Below, piece by piece: positions 8,201 to 16,287 of a stretch of 64,000 nt of DNA; the stretch's first letter is position 1, and each line of letters begins with the position of its first letter. This DNA is from Lachnospiraceae bacterium MC2017 (GTDB lineage Bacteria; Bacillota; Clostridia; Lachnospirales; Lachnospiraceae), in the NCBI GenBank assembly GCA_000701625.1, contig JNJK01000002.1, positions 62,001 to 126,000 on the forward strand, given 5' to 3'. Both the position numbers and the translations under genes were made by a program. The notes under the pieces were generated by a model. The model was given only the letters and a program-made list of their open reading frames with translations, was not told where the DNA came from and made no database searches.

Positions 8201-8240
8201 GTGCATAATAGGAAGTCCATTGAAATTTCCTATAAGTTAA
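8201..8240. repeat. Dispersed palindromic repeat, copy 2 (degenerate left arm)
   Basis: GTGCATAATAGGAAGTCC followed by GAAATTTCCTATAAGTTAA: the right arm matches copy 1 (3171-3188), while the left arm has lost the TTTAACTT segment. It abuts the rplA terminator. Confidence 0.6.
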
Positions 8241-8280
8241 AAAAACTGCCGTATGAAATCTCTTTCATACGACAGTCTTC
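8241..8280 (-). terminator. Intrinsic terminator after rplA
   Basis: A 13-bp stem with one mismatch (CTGCCGTATGAAA / TTTCATACGACAG, four-base loop) is followed on the minus strand by seven T residues. It ends the ribosomal/nusG block. Confidence 0.85.
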
Positions 8281-8300
8281 TGTATATCTTATGATATTAA

Positions 8301-8990
8301 TTAATATCTGTTAGCAACAACCTTTACGCCAGGTCCCATTGTAGGAGCTACAGAGATGCTCTTGAGGTACTGACCCTTAACAGATGACGGCTTAGCCTTC
8401 TCAAGTGCTGCGAGAAGTGCGTTGAAGTTATCTGTAAGCTGTTCTGATGTGAAAGAAGCCTTTCCAACCGGAACATGAATGATGTTTGCCTTGTCAAGTC
8501 TGTACTCAACCTTACCAGCCTTGATATCGTTGATAGCCTTTGTTACATCCATAGTAACTGTACCAGCCTTCGGGTTCGGCATGAGACCCTTAGGTCCGAG
8601 AACCTTACCAAGACGTCCTACAACACCCATCATATCAGGTGTAGCAACAACAACGTCAAAATCAAGCCATCCATCATTCTGGATCTTCGGGATGAGCTCC
8701 TCGCCGCCAACATAATCAGCGCCTGCAGCCTGAGCTTCGTCAAGCTTAGCACCCTTAGCGAATACGAGAACCTTTACGCTACGGCCTGTTCCGTGAGGAA
8801 GTACAACCGCACCACGAACCTGCTGATCAGCGTGACGGCCATCACAACCGGTTCTAACATGAACTTCGATAGTCTCATCAAACTTAGCTGTTGCAGCCTT
8901 CTTTACGAGCTCCATAGCCTCAGAAGGCTCATACTGCTTTGAACGGTCGATAGCCTTTGCAGCCTCAACATATTTCTTTCCGTGTTTCAT
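8301..8990 (-). CDS. rplA: 50S ribosomal protein L1
   Basis: 229 residues, the normal L1 length, with a strong GGAGG site. Family landmarks include [39 protein letters not shown] and [20 protein letters not shown]1 binds helix 76-78 of 23S rRNA at the E-site stalk and in many bacteria also represses its own operon by binding the rplK leader. It lies 13 bases after rplK as the last gene before the terminator at 8241-8280. The usual downstream rplJ-rplL pair does not follow here. Confidence 0.97.
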   Translation of the reverse strand: MKHGKKYVEAAKAIDRSKQYEPSEAMELVKKAATAKFDETIEVHVRTGCDGRHADQQVRGAVVLPHGTGRSVKVLVFAKGAKLDEAQAAGADYVGGEELIPKIQNDGWLDFDVVVATPDMMGVVGRLGKVLGPKGLMPNPKAGTVTMDVTKAINDIKAGKVEYRLDKANIIHVPVGKASFTSEQLTDNFNALLAALEKAKPSSVKGQYLKSISVAPTMGPGVKVVANRY

Positions 8991-9003
8991 CGTTGAACCC
9001 TCC

Positions 9004-9429
9004 TTACTTCTCTACCTCGACACCCATGGATCTAGCGGTGCCGGCAATCATGCTCATTGCAGCCTCAAGGGAAGCAGCATTAAGGTCAGGCATCTTTCTC
9101 TTAGCAATTTCCTCAAGATCAGCCTTGGAAAGGGTTGCAACCTTTGTCTTATTCGGTACACCAGAAGCCTTCTGGATCTTGCATGCCTTCTTGATGAGTG
9201 CAGCTGCAGGCGGCTCCTTGATGATGAATGTGAAACTTCTATCTGTGTAAACTGTGATAACAACAGGGATAACATAATCACCCTTATCTGCTGTCTTAGC
9301 ATTGAACTGCTTTGTAAACTCAACAATGTTTACACCGTGCTGTCCAAGTGCAGGACCTACCGGCGGTGCAGGTGTAGCTTTGCCGGCCTGGATCTGTAAC
9401 TTGATGTATCCTTCGACTTTCTTAGCCAT
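9004..9429 (-). CDS. rplK: 50S ribosomal protein L11
   Basis: 141 residues with AAGGAGG upstream. Typical L11 motifs are [38 protein letters not shown] and the C-terminal rRNA-binding stretch [17 protein letters not shown] ... GTARSMGV. L11 forms the GTPase-associated centre of 23S rRNA. It is preceded by a 145-base structured leader after nusG, a likely place for L1-dependent control. Confidence 0.97.
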   Translation of the reverse strand: MAKKVEGYIKLQIQAGKATPAPPVGPALGQHGVNIVEFTKQFNAKTADKGDYVIPVVITVYTDRSFTFIIKEPPAAALIKKACKIQKASGVPNKTKVATLSKADLEEIAKRKMPDLNAASLEAAMSMIAGTARSMGVEVEK

Positions 9430-9576
9430 TTTTAGCCTCCTTATTAAACTGGCATTTCTGCCGTTTGTGGTAATGCGGGCAGGAAAGACCCTCCCACTGT
9501 ATCTATCTTAAAATGTCACAGGACATTTTAATTCACCACACATCATATATCATTCTGAAAAGAGTAAACACTCTTT
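9430..9576 (-). promoter_or_regulatory. Structured nusG-rplK intergenic leader
   Basis: On the minus strand it contains AAAGAGT/ACTCTTT overlapping the nusG stop (9559-9576), then TAAAATGTC/GACATTTTA (9509-9530) as a terminator-like hairpin, then GGGAGGGT...CCTGCCC and GGCAGAAATGCC before the rplK site. An L1-binding autoregulatory site would be expected here by analogy with other rplK-rplA operons. I did not identify one positively. Confidence 0.4.
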
Positions 9577-10102
9577 AATCAGCTATCTTGGAAATCTCAT
9601 CAAAGCTGATTTCCACAGGTGTTTCACGTCCGAACAGTTCAACAGAAATTGTCGCGGACTGCTTATTCGGATCTATCTTTGAAATGACACTTACTGTATC
9701 CTTCCATGCTCCTGCAACAACAGCAACACGGTCGCCCACATCAAAGCTGACTTCCATATTTTCAACGTGAATGCCAAGCGGCTTCATTTCTTCGTCAGAC
9801 AACGGAATTGGTTTGCTTCCCGGTCCCACGAAACCTGTGACGCCCCGGGTATTGCGAACAACATACCAGGTATCGTCATTCATGATCATATTGATCAGCA
9901 CATAGCCTGGGAAAAGCTTTCTCTCCACAGACTTCTTTGTACCGTTAGCTCTGACCTCTGTCACAGCCTGGGTCGGAACCCTTACCTCCAGAATAGCATC
10001 CTGAAGATTACGATTCGCTATTGTCTTCTCAAGATCCACTTTGACCTTATTTTCATATCCTGAATATGTATGTACTACGTACCAGTGCGCTTCTTCAGCC
10101 AT
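9575..10102 (-). CDS. nusG: Transcription termination/antitermination factor NusG
   Basis: 175 residues with the NGN domain (EEAHWYVVHTYSGYENKV, LFPGYVLINM, WYVVRNTRGVTGFVGPG) and a C-terminal KOW domain (FDVGDRVAVVAGAWKD). NusG binds the RNA polymerase clamp and modulates pausing and Rho action. secE lies 12 bases upstream, the classic order rpmG-secE-nusG. Confidence 0.97.
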   Translation of the reverse strand: MAEEAHWYVVHTYSGYENKVKVDLEKTIANRNLQDAILEVRVPTQAVTEVRANGTKKSVERKLFPGYVLINMIMNDDTWYVVRNTRGVTGFVGPGSKPIPLSDEEMKPLGIHVENMEVSFDVGDRVAVVAGAWKDTVSVISKIDPNKQSATISVELFGRETPVEISFDEISKIAD

Positions 10103-10114
10103 AGAAATCCTTTC

Positions 10115-10354
10115 TTACTTTATCAGGAAATTAATCCCATAGAGAACTGCTCTGTCGATCACTGCAATGATTGCACCAACGACCACAGACACCACAACTA
10201 CTGCTGTGGATTCTTTAATAAGAGTACTGCGGTCAGGCCATACTATCTTCCTGAACTCAGCCTTGATACCCTTCCAGAAAGAACCCTTCCCCGTATCTTT
10301 GGACTTCTTCTCGGATTTGGAAGCAGCATTTGTTGCATTTACTGAATCACTCAT
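10115..10354 (-). CDS. secE: Preprotein translocase subunit SecE
   Basis: 79 residues with a charged N-terminus and one membrane helix (ESTAVVVVSVVVGAIIAVIDRAVLYGINFLI) preceded by the amphipathic FRKIVWPDRSTLIKE motif. Single-span SecE is the Firmicute form. It clamps SecY in the translocon. It starts 30 bases after the rpmG stop. Confidence 0.95.
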   Translation of the reverse strand: MSDSVNATNAASKSEKKSKDTGKGSFWKGIKAEFRKIVWPDRSTLIKESTAVVVVSVVVGAIIAVIDRAVLYGINFLIK

Positions 10355-10384
10355 TAAATACCCTGCCTTTCAATCCGTAGAAAA

Positions 10385-10534
10385 TTATTTGGTCTCTTTA
10401 TGTGTAGTATGCGTCTTGCAGAACTTGCAATACTTACGGATTTCCATTCTCTCCGGATGGGTCTTCTTATCCTTTGTCGTATTGTAGTTACGATTCTTGC
10501 ACTCTGTGCAAGCAAGTGTGATTCTTGTACGCAT
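10385..10534 (-). CDS. rpmG: 50S ribosomal protein L33
   Basis: 49 residues beginning [19 protein letters not shown], with GGAGGA upstream. Two CxxC pairs (CTEC and CKFC) show the zinc-binding form of L33. Zinc-independent paralogs are used in zinc starvation elsewhere, but none is in this window. It is the first gene of the leftward block and follows a complex leader. Confidence 0.95.
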   Translation of the reverse strand: MRTRITLACTECKNRNYNTTKDKKTHPERMEIRKYCKFCKTHTTHKETK

Positions 10535-10684
10535 TGTAATTCCTCCATTCTTAGTGGCGGGATTTCTCCCGACTGGCGGTTCTATCGACAGTAAAGCTGT
10601 CTCCCGCTGCGTTATTGGACACCAAAAAAAGGCCCCACGGCCCTTTAGCTCTCATACTATATCACACGACGCCGTATCCGTCAA
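10535..10684 (-). promoter_or_regulatory. rpmG promoter and structured leader with early terminator-like hairpin
   Basis: On the minus strand TTGACG (10679-10684), 17 bases, TATAGT (10656-10661) form a strong promoter. Transcription should begin near 10649. At once comes a hairpin AAAGG-CC/GG-CCTTT followed by eight T (10624-10646), which looks like an intrinsic terminator. Farther down, GACAG/CTGTC forms a hairpin, and GCGGGA (pairing site 10602-10607) can pair with TCCCGC (10557-10562). The latter otherwise closes a local CGGGA-GAAA-TCCCG hairpin (10558-10571) just before the L33 ribosome site. This resembles an attenuator. Confidence 0.6.
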
Positions 10685-10843
10685 CGCCCAATTTTAAACG
10701 GTTTTCATCGCTATTAACATTATTACATAGGTATTGTATTTTGTACACAAAAACATGTTGTTTTTCAGAAATTTACGTGATATCTTATTATTGTATACAT
10801 CTACTTATTTTGAAATTATGTCTATTTTTTGATACAAATACAT

Positions 10844-10869
10844 CAGGGTCAAAACCGCTTTTGACCCTG
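10844..10869. promoter_or_regulatory. Perfect 11-bp inverted repeat before the FliD-like gene
   Basis: CAGGGTCAAAA, loop CCGC, TTTTGACCCTG, without a following T-run in either direction. It sits 63 bases before the ATG, so an operator or leader hairpin is likelier than a terminator. The rest of 10685-10843 is AT-rich with no clear signal. Confidence 0.5.
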
Positions 10870-10931
10870 TCATCATAAAGACCTGCTGACATTGTTTTCC
10901 ATGGATGGAAATTTCAGAAAGGAGGGATCCT

Positions 10932-12230
10932 ATGTCGGCTTATTCTCTCTCCGCTGTGTATAGTCAGATTTTTTCTGACTACAGCGTTTCATCCACGCGC
11001 TATGACTCGCATAAAAAGGATGAGTTAAAATCTATCTATCATCAGATAGTGAAAAAATCTGAGGACTCTCATGTTTATATGCCGGACAAGACAGGTTCCT
11101 CTCAGGCTTATGCTATCAGTTTGAAAGAAGATGCGCGTTTTCTGAAGAATTCCATCTCATCACTGAGTTCTGAATATTCTTCCAGCATATTAGATAAGAA
11201 AGTTGCTTCCTCATCAGATAGTGACATAGTATCTGCTGAATATATAGCAGCAGGGAACTCCTCGAACATACCGGATTCCTTCGATATATTTGTAGAGCAG
11301 CTTGCATCTCCACAACTTAATATCGGAAATTTTCTCCCAACAGGCGAGACAAGTCCACTTTCTCCTGATCTGTATTCATTCGACATCCTTATCAATGATT
11401 CAGATTATGAATTTCAATTTGCGGTAGATGCTTCCGATACAAATGATACTATTGAGCAGAGGATCGCAAGACTCATTAATAAATCTTCAATAGGAGTAAA
11501 CGCCACCGTAATTTCAGGAAAAGGCACCAGCGCTCTTCGCATAGAAAGTAATGCTTCCGGTCAAAGAGCCGACGGAAATCCGACTTTTTCAATTTCAGAT
11601 GAATCAACCAGCAAAACAAGCGGTGCTGTAGCTTACTTTGGACTTAATTCTGTAGCTCACGAACCTACAGATGCTGTTTTTATAATTAATGATAAAGAAC
11701 ATAAAGCAAGATCTAATACTTTTACCGTCCAACGAGCCTACGAGATAACCCTTAAAGGCATTAATGAAGAAGGAAGCGATCCGGTTCACATAGGATTAAA
11801 ACCTGATCTGGACGCTCTTACAGAAAATATAAATCATCTGGCCGGTGCTTATAACGATTTTATCCGCCGGGCAGACGAATATTCAATACTATACGATCAG
11901 TCCAATAAATTCATGAGAGAAATGAACGGAATAACGAAACGGTTCACAAATTCTTTAGATGCTGTCGGAATGTCCTTAAAAACTGACGGAACCTTTGAGA
12001 TTGACACTAAACTGCTTCAGACTTCAGCCACAGAATCTGACCCCAGAAAATCACTTTCGGCGGTACAGCAGTTTACAGATGCGCTTGTTTCCGAGACCAA
12101 AAGGATTTCTATCGATCCAATGCAATATACCGATCGAAAGATTGCCACGTACAGGATACCGGGTGTTTATCATCCTAACCCATACATGTCCAGCATGTAC
12201 ACCGGAATGCTTTTTTCAAGCTTCTGCTGA
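10932..12230 (+). CDS. Orphan FliD-like (flagellar cap-like) protein
   Basis: The start at 10932 has GAAAGGAGG six bases upstream, giving 432 residues. The N-terminal part (about 65-140) matches the start of FliD_N in style: FLKNSISSLSSEYSSS, then SSDSDIVSAEYIAAGNSS and SFDIFVEQLASPQ. Residues 300-400 resemble FliD_C: DLDALTENINHLAGAYNDFIRRADE and AVGMSLKTDGTFEIDTKLL. It lacks the canonical N-terminal LTGLISGMDT segment that the true FliD at 16288-17844 has, and ends in a Pro/Met/Tyr-rich tail (YHPNPYMSSMYTGM). It stands alone on the plus strand, away from the flagellar cluster. It may be an alternative cap or an adhesin-like secreted protein; function unknown. Confidence 0.6.
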   Translation: MSAYSLSAVYSQIFSDYSVSSTRYDSHKKDELKSIYHQIVKKSEDSHVYMPDKTGSSQAYAISLKEDARFLKNSISSLSSEYSSSILDKKVASSSDSDIVSAEYIAAGNSSNIPDSFDIFVEQLASPQLNIGNFLPTGETSPLSPDLYSFDILINDSDYEFQFAVDASDTNDTIEQRIARLINKSSIGVNATVISGKGTSALRIESNASGQRADGNPTFSISDESTSKTSGAVAYFGLNSVAHEPTDAVFIINDKEHKARSNTFTVQRAYEITLKGINEEGSDPVHIGLKPDLDALTENINHLAGAYNDFIRRADEYSILYDQSNKFMREMNGITKRFTNSLDAVGMSLKTDGTFEIDTKLLQTSATESDPRKSLSAVQQFTDALVSETKRISIDPMQYTDRKIATYRIPGVYHPNPYMSSMYTGMLFSSFC

Positions 12231-12269
12231 ATCTATCGGAGGTTCAAAATTTGAATATTATCCCAGTGT

Positions 12270-12310
12270 AAAAGGTCCGTGTCACCATTTGAGTAAACAC
12301 GGACCTTTTT
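12270..12310. terminator. Bidirectional terminator between the FliD-like gene and glf
   Basis: AAAAGGTCCGTGT and ACACGGACCTTTTT form a 12-13 bp stem with T-runs on both strands. It serves two convergent genes. Confidence 0.85.
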
Positions 12311-12315
12311 CATTA

Positions 12316-13458
12316 TTATCTATTTAAGATTTTCTTTGCATCCGAAAGTGCATCTGCAATGACATCATCCATATCATAATACTTATACTTTCCGAGACGG
12401 CCACCGAAGTATACGCCTTCTGTCTCAGCCGCCAGCGCACGATATTTCTCATAAAGTGCATTGTTTTCTTCATTATTTACCGGATAGTACGGCTCATCAC
12501 CCTTTTCCCATGTTGCGGGATATTCCCTGGTGATGATAGTCTTTCCATCCTGCGATTTCTTTGGCGCAGAACCGAATTCCTCAAAATGCTTATGCTCGAT
12601 TATTCGTGTGTAAGGAATTTCATATTCCGTATAGTTTATTACGGCATTTCCCTGATAATCATCCGTATCGAGTTCTTCTGTCTCAAATCGAAGACTTCTG
12701 TATTCCAGTGTACCGAACCTGTAATCAAAGAACTCATCAATAAGACCGGTAAATACTATTTCCTTTGCTTCTGCAGTGAGCTTTTCTCTTTCTTTATAAA
12801 AATCTGTTCCGAGGCGTACTTCCGTATCTCCTAAAAGTTTCTCGACAAGTCCGGTGTAACCACCTATAGGAATTCCCTGATAACGGTCATTGAAATAATT
12901 ATTATCAAAGATAAATCGGAAAGGAAGGCGTCTGATTATAAATGAGGGAAGCTCGGTCGCTCTACGTCCCCACTGCTTCTCTGTATAGCCCTTGATGAGC
13001 TTTTCATATACGTCCTTACCTCCGAGAAGCAATGCCTGCTCCTCGAGGTTTTTCGGTTCGCTGCCGATCTTTTCTGCAGCTTCTGCTGTCTGACGGGCAA
13101 TCTCCGCCTTTGCCTCTTCCGGAGTACGAACTCCCCATAATTCATGGAAAGTATTCATATTAAAAGGCAGATTGTACATCTCATCCTTATATCTGGCCAC
13201 CGGAGAATTTGTGTAGCGGTTAAACTCCGCAAAGCTGTTCACATAGTCCCATACTTCTTTATTATCTGTGTGAAAAATGTGGGCACCGTAGCGATGTACC
13301 TGTATTCCAAGTTTTTCCTCGGTGTAAATATTACCGGCGATATGCTCTCTCTTATCAATTACCAGACATTTCTTTCCGGCCTTTGCAGCCTCATGTGCAA
13401 AAACCGCGCCATACAGACCGGCTCCGACTATCAGATAATCATACATTTTTTTCTCCAT
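12316..13458 (-). CDS. glf: UDP-galactopyranose mutase
   Basis: 380 residues of normal length. The N-terminal FAD-binding motif is YLIVGAGLYGAVFAHEA, followed by IDKREHIAGNIY and HRYGAHIFHTDNKEVWDYV; EYRSLRFETEEL and GGRLGKYKYYDMDDVI near the end are family marks. It converts UDP-galactopyranose to UDP-galactofuranose for surface glycans. It overlaps closely the end of the upstream ligase/polymerase gene (TGAGAATG junction), so the two are translationally coupled. ATG at 13446 with GGAG six bases upstream is an alternative start. Confidence 0.95.
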   Translation of the reverse strand: MEKKMYDYLIVGAGLYGAVFAHEAAKAGKKCLVIDKREHIAGNIYTEEKLGIQVHRYGAHIFHTDNKEVWDYVNSFAEFNRYTNSPVARYKDEMYNLPFNMNTFHELWGVRTPEEAKAEIARQTAEAAEKIGSEPKNLEEQALLLGGKDVYEKLIKGYTEKQWGRRATELPSFIIRRLPFRFIFDNNYFNDRYQGIPIGGYTGLVEKLLGDTEVRLGTDFYKEREKLTAEAKEIVFTGLIDEFFDYRFGTLEYRSLRFETEELDTDDYQGNAVINYTEYEIPYTRIIEHKHFEEFGSAPKKSQDGKTIITREYPATWEKGDEPYYPVNNEENNALYEKYRALAAETEGVYFGGRLGKYKYYDMDDVIADALSDAKKILNR

Positions 13459-13460
13459 TC

Positions 13461-15119
13461 TCAGTTTTCCTCATATATAGCACGCATTCCGTTTGTGCGT
13501 ATGATACTTGCACCTGCACCGATCACCATGAAGATCATCGGTGTACATATTATCTGCTGATAGCAGAAGAAATTGTGTGCCATATATGAAGCTATTGCCA
13601 TGATAACAGCGATCAGTTCAGGATGTGCCTGTGATTTCTTTGAAAGTACCACGATGGCTGACACAAAGATACCAAGATAACATACACCACCTACGATACC
13701 TACATTGATCACCTGTGTCATCCATTCATTATGTGCACAGGTAAGGATCGTACCTTCTCCCCATTTTTCAAAGAGTTCCTGCGCATGATACTTATAGCAC
13801 GTATTATAAAATCCATCCGGGCCTGCTCCGAAAATAGCACGCATAGGATCATCTCTAAGACAATCAAAGAAAGACTTCACTGTGATCGTCCAGGAGTGAC
13901 CACGGTTATTTCCCCAAAATTCATCAAAGTAAAGGTAATTATTTATGCTGTTCTCTTCATTTGTATGTCTCAGTGATTCAGGAAGCGCTCCTGTTGTGTT
14001 GAGGACAATATAAAGAACTACTCCTGCTATACCAATGCCTAATATAATAAAATAAGCCGTGCGAACCCATGTAAGACTGGTTACATCAACTTTGCCTTCC
14101 TTATCAAAACGGCAGAATACTACATAAAGCGCTGCCAATATTACAATAGGGATCCAAAGCAAAGCTCCCTGTGTACCCATGATCATCAGCTTTCCAAGAG
14201 GAACTGCCGCATCCGGGAAAGCTATCTGCAAAAATCCGATAACTCTCCATGACAGAAGCATGATCAGCATTATCTCTATAAAGCGCTTCATATATTTATT
14301 TTCACGGAATGAGAAAGCAAAGAGCACACTGATCTCTGCGATCAGCGCAAAAAATGCACTGTCCGAATCCTGTGTTATAAGGGTCATAGAACCAAGTATA
14401 TTGTAAACAAGTGCCAGCTTACGAACCCATGCTTTTTCAGCATACCAATAGATAAATACGCCGACAGGAAGCATTATGGCAACAAAACTAGAGTACCATG
14501 TCGCCTGACCGAGAGTAGACAGGAACATTTGCACATACATCTCGTCAAGACCCGTATACATCTCCAGCGGATCTATACGGAAACGGTTCAGAACTCCAAA
14601 AAGGAAAACTAAAGCCGAGGCCGACATATAGATCAGAAGCATTATGTCATCCCACCGCCAGAATCGCGAAACAAAGAAATATAAAAGGACAAAAGCAACC
14701 TGCGCTATAAGTCCCATGTACCATCCATCGTAACCCCAGAGAATGTAATCCTTATAGGGAGAAAGGATAGTAGAAACCAGACAAGCCACCGAATATGCCA
14801 ATACAAATTTATCGGTTGCTGTAGTCTTTTTCGGATCCCAAAAAGCCTTTATCCTTCCTTTCCGTACCAAATCAATCTGATACCATATAAAGAATAAGAT
14901 CATCAATACCAAAAATGTCGGTATGGGAAACGATCCTCCTGAAATATAGTATGTAACCGTACGGAAGAAATTCCACTTTGCATCTCCCATATTGAAGTAC
15001 TTATCCTCATAGTAAAGAGGATATACTACGAACATCAAAAAAAGATAAATCGCAAGAGTCTCTTTTACGAACTTAAATGAAATAAGTTCCTGAACGACTT
15101 TCGTTGCCTTTTTCTTCAT
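13461..15119 (-). CDS. O-antigen ligase/polymerase-family membrane protein
   Basis: 552 residues with about 12 hydrophobic helices. The C-terminal half carries the Wzy/WaaL-type periplasmic loop pattern: WGNNRGHSWTITVKSFFD, FGAGPDGFYNTCYKYH and CAHNEWMTQVINVGIVGG, where R and H residues are usually essential. Such proteins polymerise or ligate lipid-linked glycans at the outer face of the membrane. Pairing with glf suggests a galactofuranose-containing polymer. Which reaction it performs cannot be told from sequence. Confidence 0.8.
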   Translation of the reverse strand: MKKKATKVVQELISFKFVKETLAIYLFLMFVVYPLYYEDKYFNMGDAKWNFFRTVTYYISGGSFPIPTFLVLMILFFIWYQIDLVRKGRIKAFWDPKKTTATDKFVLAYSVACLVSTILSPYKDYILWGYDGWYMGLIAQVAFVLLYFFVSRFWRWDDIMLLIYMSASALVFLFGVLNRFRIDPLEMYTGLDEMYVQMFLSTLGQATWYSSFVAIMLPVGVFIYWYAEKAWVRKLALVYNILGSMTLITQDSDSAFFALIAEISVLFAFSFRENKYMKRFIEIMLIMLLSWRVIGFLQIAFPDAAVPLGKLMIMGTQGALLWIPIVILAALYVVFCRFDKEGKVDVTSLTWVRTAYFIILGIGIAGVVLYIVLNTTGALPESLRHTNEENSINNYLYFDEFWGNNRGHSWTITVKSFFDCLRDDPMRAIFGAGPDGFYNTCYKYHAQELFEKWGEGTILTCAHNEWMTQVINVGIVGGVCYLGIFVSAIVVLSKKSQAHPELIAVIMAIASYMAHNFFCYQQIICTPMIFMVIGAGASIIRTNGMRAIYEEN

Positions 15120-15158
15120 CCGGGTTTTCTCCTTTATTTTTCCGTTTTTACATGATGA

Positions 15159-15235
15159 TGTAAGACGTGAATATTTTACATCTTACAGCTTCGCATAACT
15201 CGATAAAGTATACCACACCTGTTTTGTTTTTTAAA
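15159..15235 (-). promoter_or_regulatory. Promoter and leader inverted repeat of the ligase-glf operon
   Basis: On the minus strand TTTAAA (15230-15235), 17 bases, TATACT (15207-15212). Just downstream TGTAAGACGT and ACATCTTACA (15159-15187, 9-base loop) form a hairpin or operator in the leader. Confidence 0.5.
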
Positions 15236-15245
15236 TTGATAAGAA

Positions 15246-15272
15246 CCGCCGACAGATATACTCTGCCGGCGG
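15246..15272 (-). terminator. Terminator after the flaG-fliD-fliS-fliT-like operon
   Basis: An 11-bp stem CCGCCGACAGA / TCTGCCGGCGG (one mismatch, five-base loop) is followed on the minus strand by TTCTTATCAATTT. The T-run is interrupted, so efficiency is uncertain. Confidence 0.55.
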
Positions 15273-15330
15273 CTCCTGTCGCAAACGGACGGAAGCGCCT
15301 CCGCCTCCTGTTCCGGTTGTTTTGAATTGA

Positions 15331-15816
15331 TCATTTCTTGTTGTCTACAAAAAATGCTTCCGTACTATTCGTTGTGGATGAACCACGCATCTGACTTGCA
15401 TAGGTACTCAGCTTATTGACATTTCTCCTTCGTTCACCGAGCTGTTTCCGCTTTTCACTCAGGAGTGATGTCACATGATTTTTGTGTCTTGCCTCTTCTG
15501 CTCCGATCTTTACAGCTTTTTCCGTGATCACTGCGATAAGATCCTGCATCCTGTGGATCTCATCTTTGTACTCTGTCTTATTCTGAATGAGCTCGACCCT
15601 TACCTTTTCATAAAGGCTTTCAAAACCGTCATCCAATCGTGACAGTTCAGCTGCTAACTTACCTATCTTTTCCTGATTATCATGAAGTGCATCGAGATCA
15701 GGTTCTTCTGCTGAAAGTATCTCCTCCTGTTCAGCATCACACTCCATTACTCTGTCAAGTACTTCAGATTTTCTTTCCAAACTTTCGATCAGAATATTCA
15801 CATACGTGTTTTTCAT
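15331..15816 (-). CDS. Helical flagellar protein, probable FliT-like chaperone
   Basis: 161 residues, almost wholly charged and helical (KSEVLDRVMECDAEQEEIL, LSRLDDGFESLYEKVRVEL, SLLSEKRKQLGERRRNV). No catalytic motif or membrane segment is seen. It is the last gene of the flaG-fliD-fliS operon, 21 bases after fliS. In many flagellar loci that slot holds FliT, the FliD export chaperone. The assignment rests on position, size and helical character, not on clear sequence identity. Confidence 0.5.
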   Translation of the reverse strand: MKNTYVNILIESLERKSEVLDRVMECDAEQEEILSAEEPDLDALHDNQEKIGKLAAELSRLDDGFESLYEKVRVELIQNKTEYKDEIHRMQDLIAVITEKAVKIGAEEARHKNHVTSLLSEKRKQLGERRRNVNKLSTYASQMRGSSTTNSTEAFFVDNKK

Positions 15817-15837
15817 CGTCGTACCTGTCTTCCGGTT

Positions 15838-16239
15838 TTATGCCTGTCTGCGGTTACCTGCTAAATCCTGTGGAGCGGTTCTCATTACTTCTTTCCACGC
15901 GTCTCTCATGGTTCTCATATGTGTTGCACATTCTTCCAGGATTTCTTTTTCCTTGGAAATATTTGCCTCAACAAGACGCCTTCCGACATACTCATAAACC
16001 ACATCAAAGTCCTTTGCTACCGGGTATTTAAAATCCAGAGTTCTTCGAAATTCATCAATTATCTTTTCCGCTTTCTGGATATTAAGGTTGGCTTTCTGTG
16101 TATCCTTATCCTCAACAGCCTTTATCGCAATGTTGATAAACTTGATACAACCTTCATAAAGCATCAGCGTAAGCTCCGCCGGAGAAGCGGTAAGGATCTT
16201 ATTCCTGTTATACTGTGCATATGCATCTGAAGCTAACAT
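15838..16239 (-). CDS. fliS: Flagellin export chaperone FliS
   Basis: The start at 16239 is preceded by GGAGGG, giving 133 residues. It reads MLASDAYAQYNRNKILTASPAELTLMLYEGCIKFINIA, the typical FliS beginning, with a four-helix pattern after it. FliS binds the C-terminal helix of flagellin in the cytoplasm until secretion. No flagellin gene is in the window, so its client is encoded elsewhere. Confidence 0.93.
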   Translation of the reverse strand: MLASDAYAQYNRNKILTASPAELTLMLYEGCIKFINIAIKAVEDKDTQKANLNIQKAEKIIDEFRRTLDFKYPVAKDFDVVYEYVGRRLVEANISKEKEILEECATHMRTMRDAWKEVMRTAPQDLAGNRRQA

Positions 16240-16287
16240 AACTTTCCCTCCAAACATCACCTGTTTCCAAGCACCATCGGATCATAC

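Noticed and set aside
8475-8942. 155-codon plus-strand open frame antisense to rplA
   Set aside because: Shadow of a ribosomal protein gene, with no supporting signal.
10535-10650. Possible tRNA in the rpmG leader
   Set aside because: Hairpins are present but no cloverleaf, no TTCGA arm and no anticodon stem of proper size.
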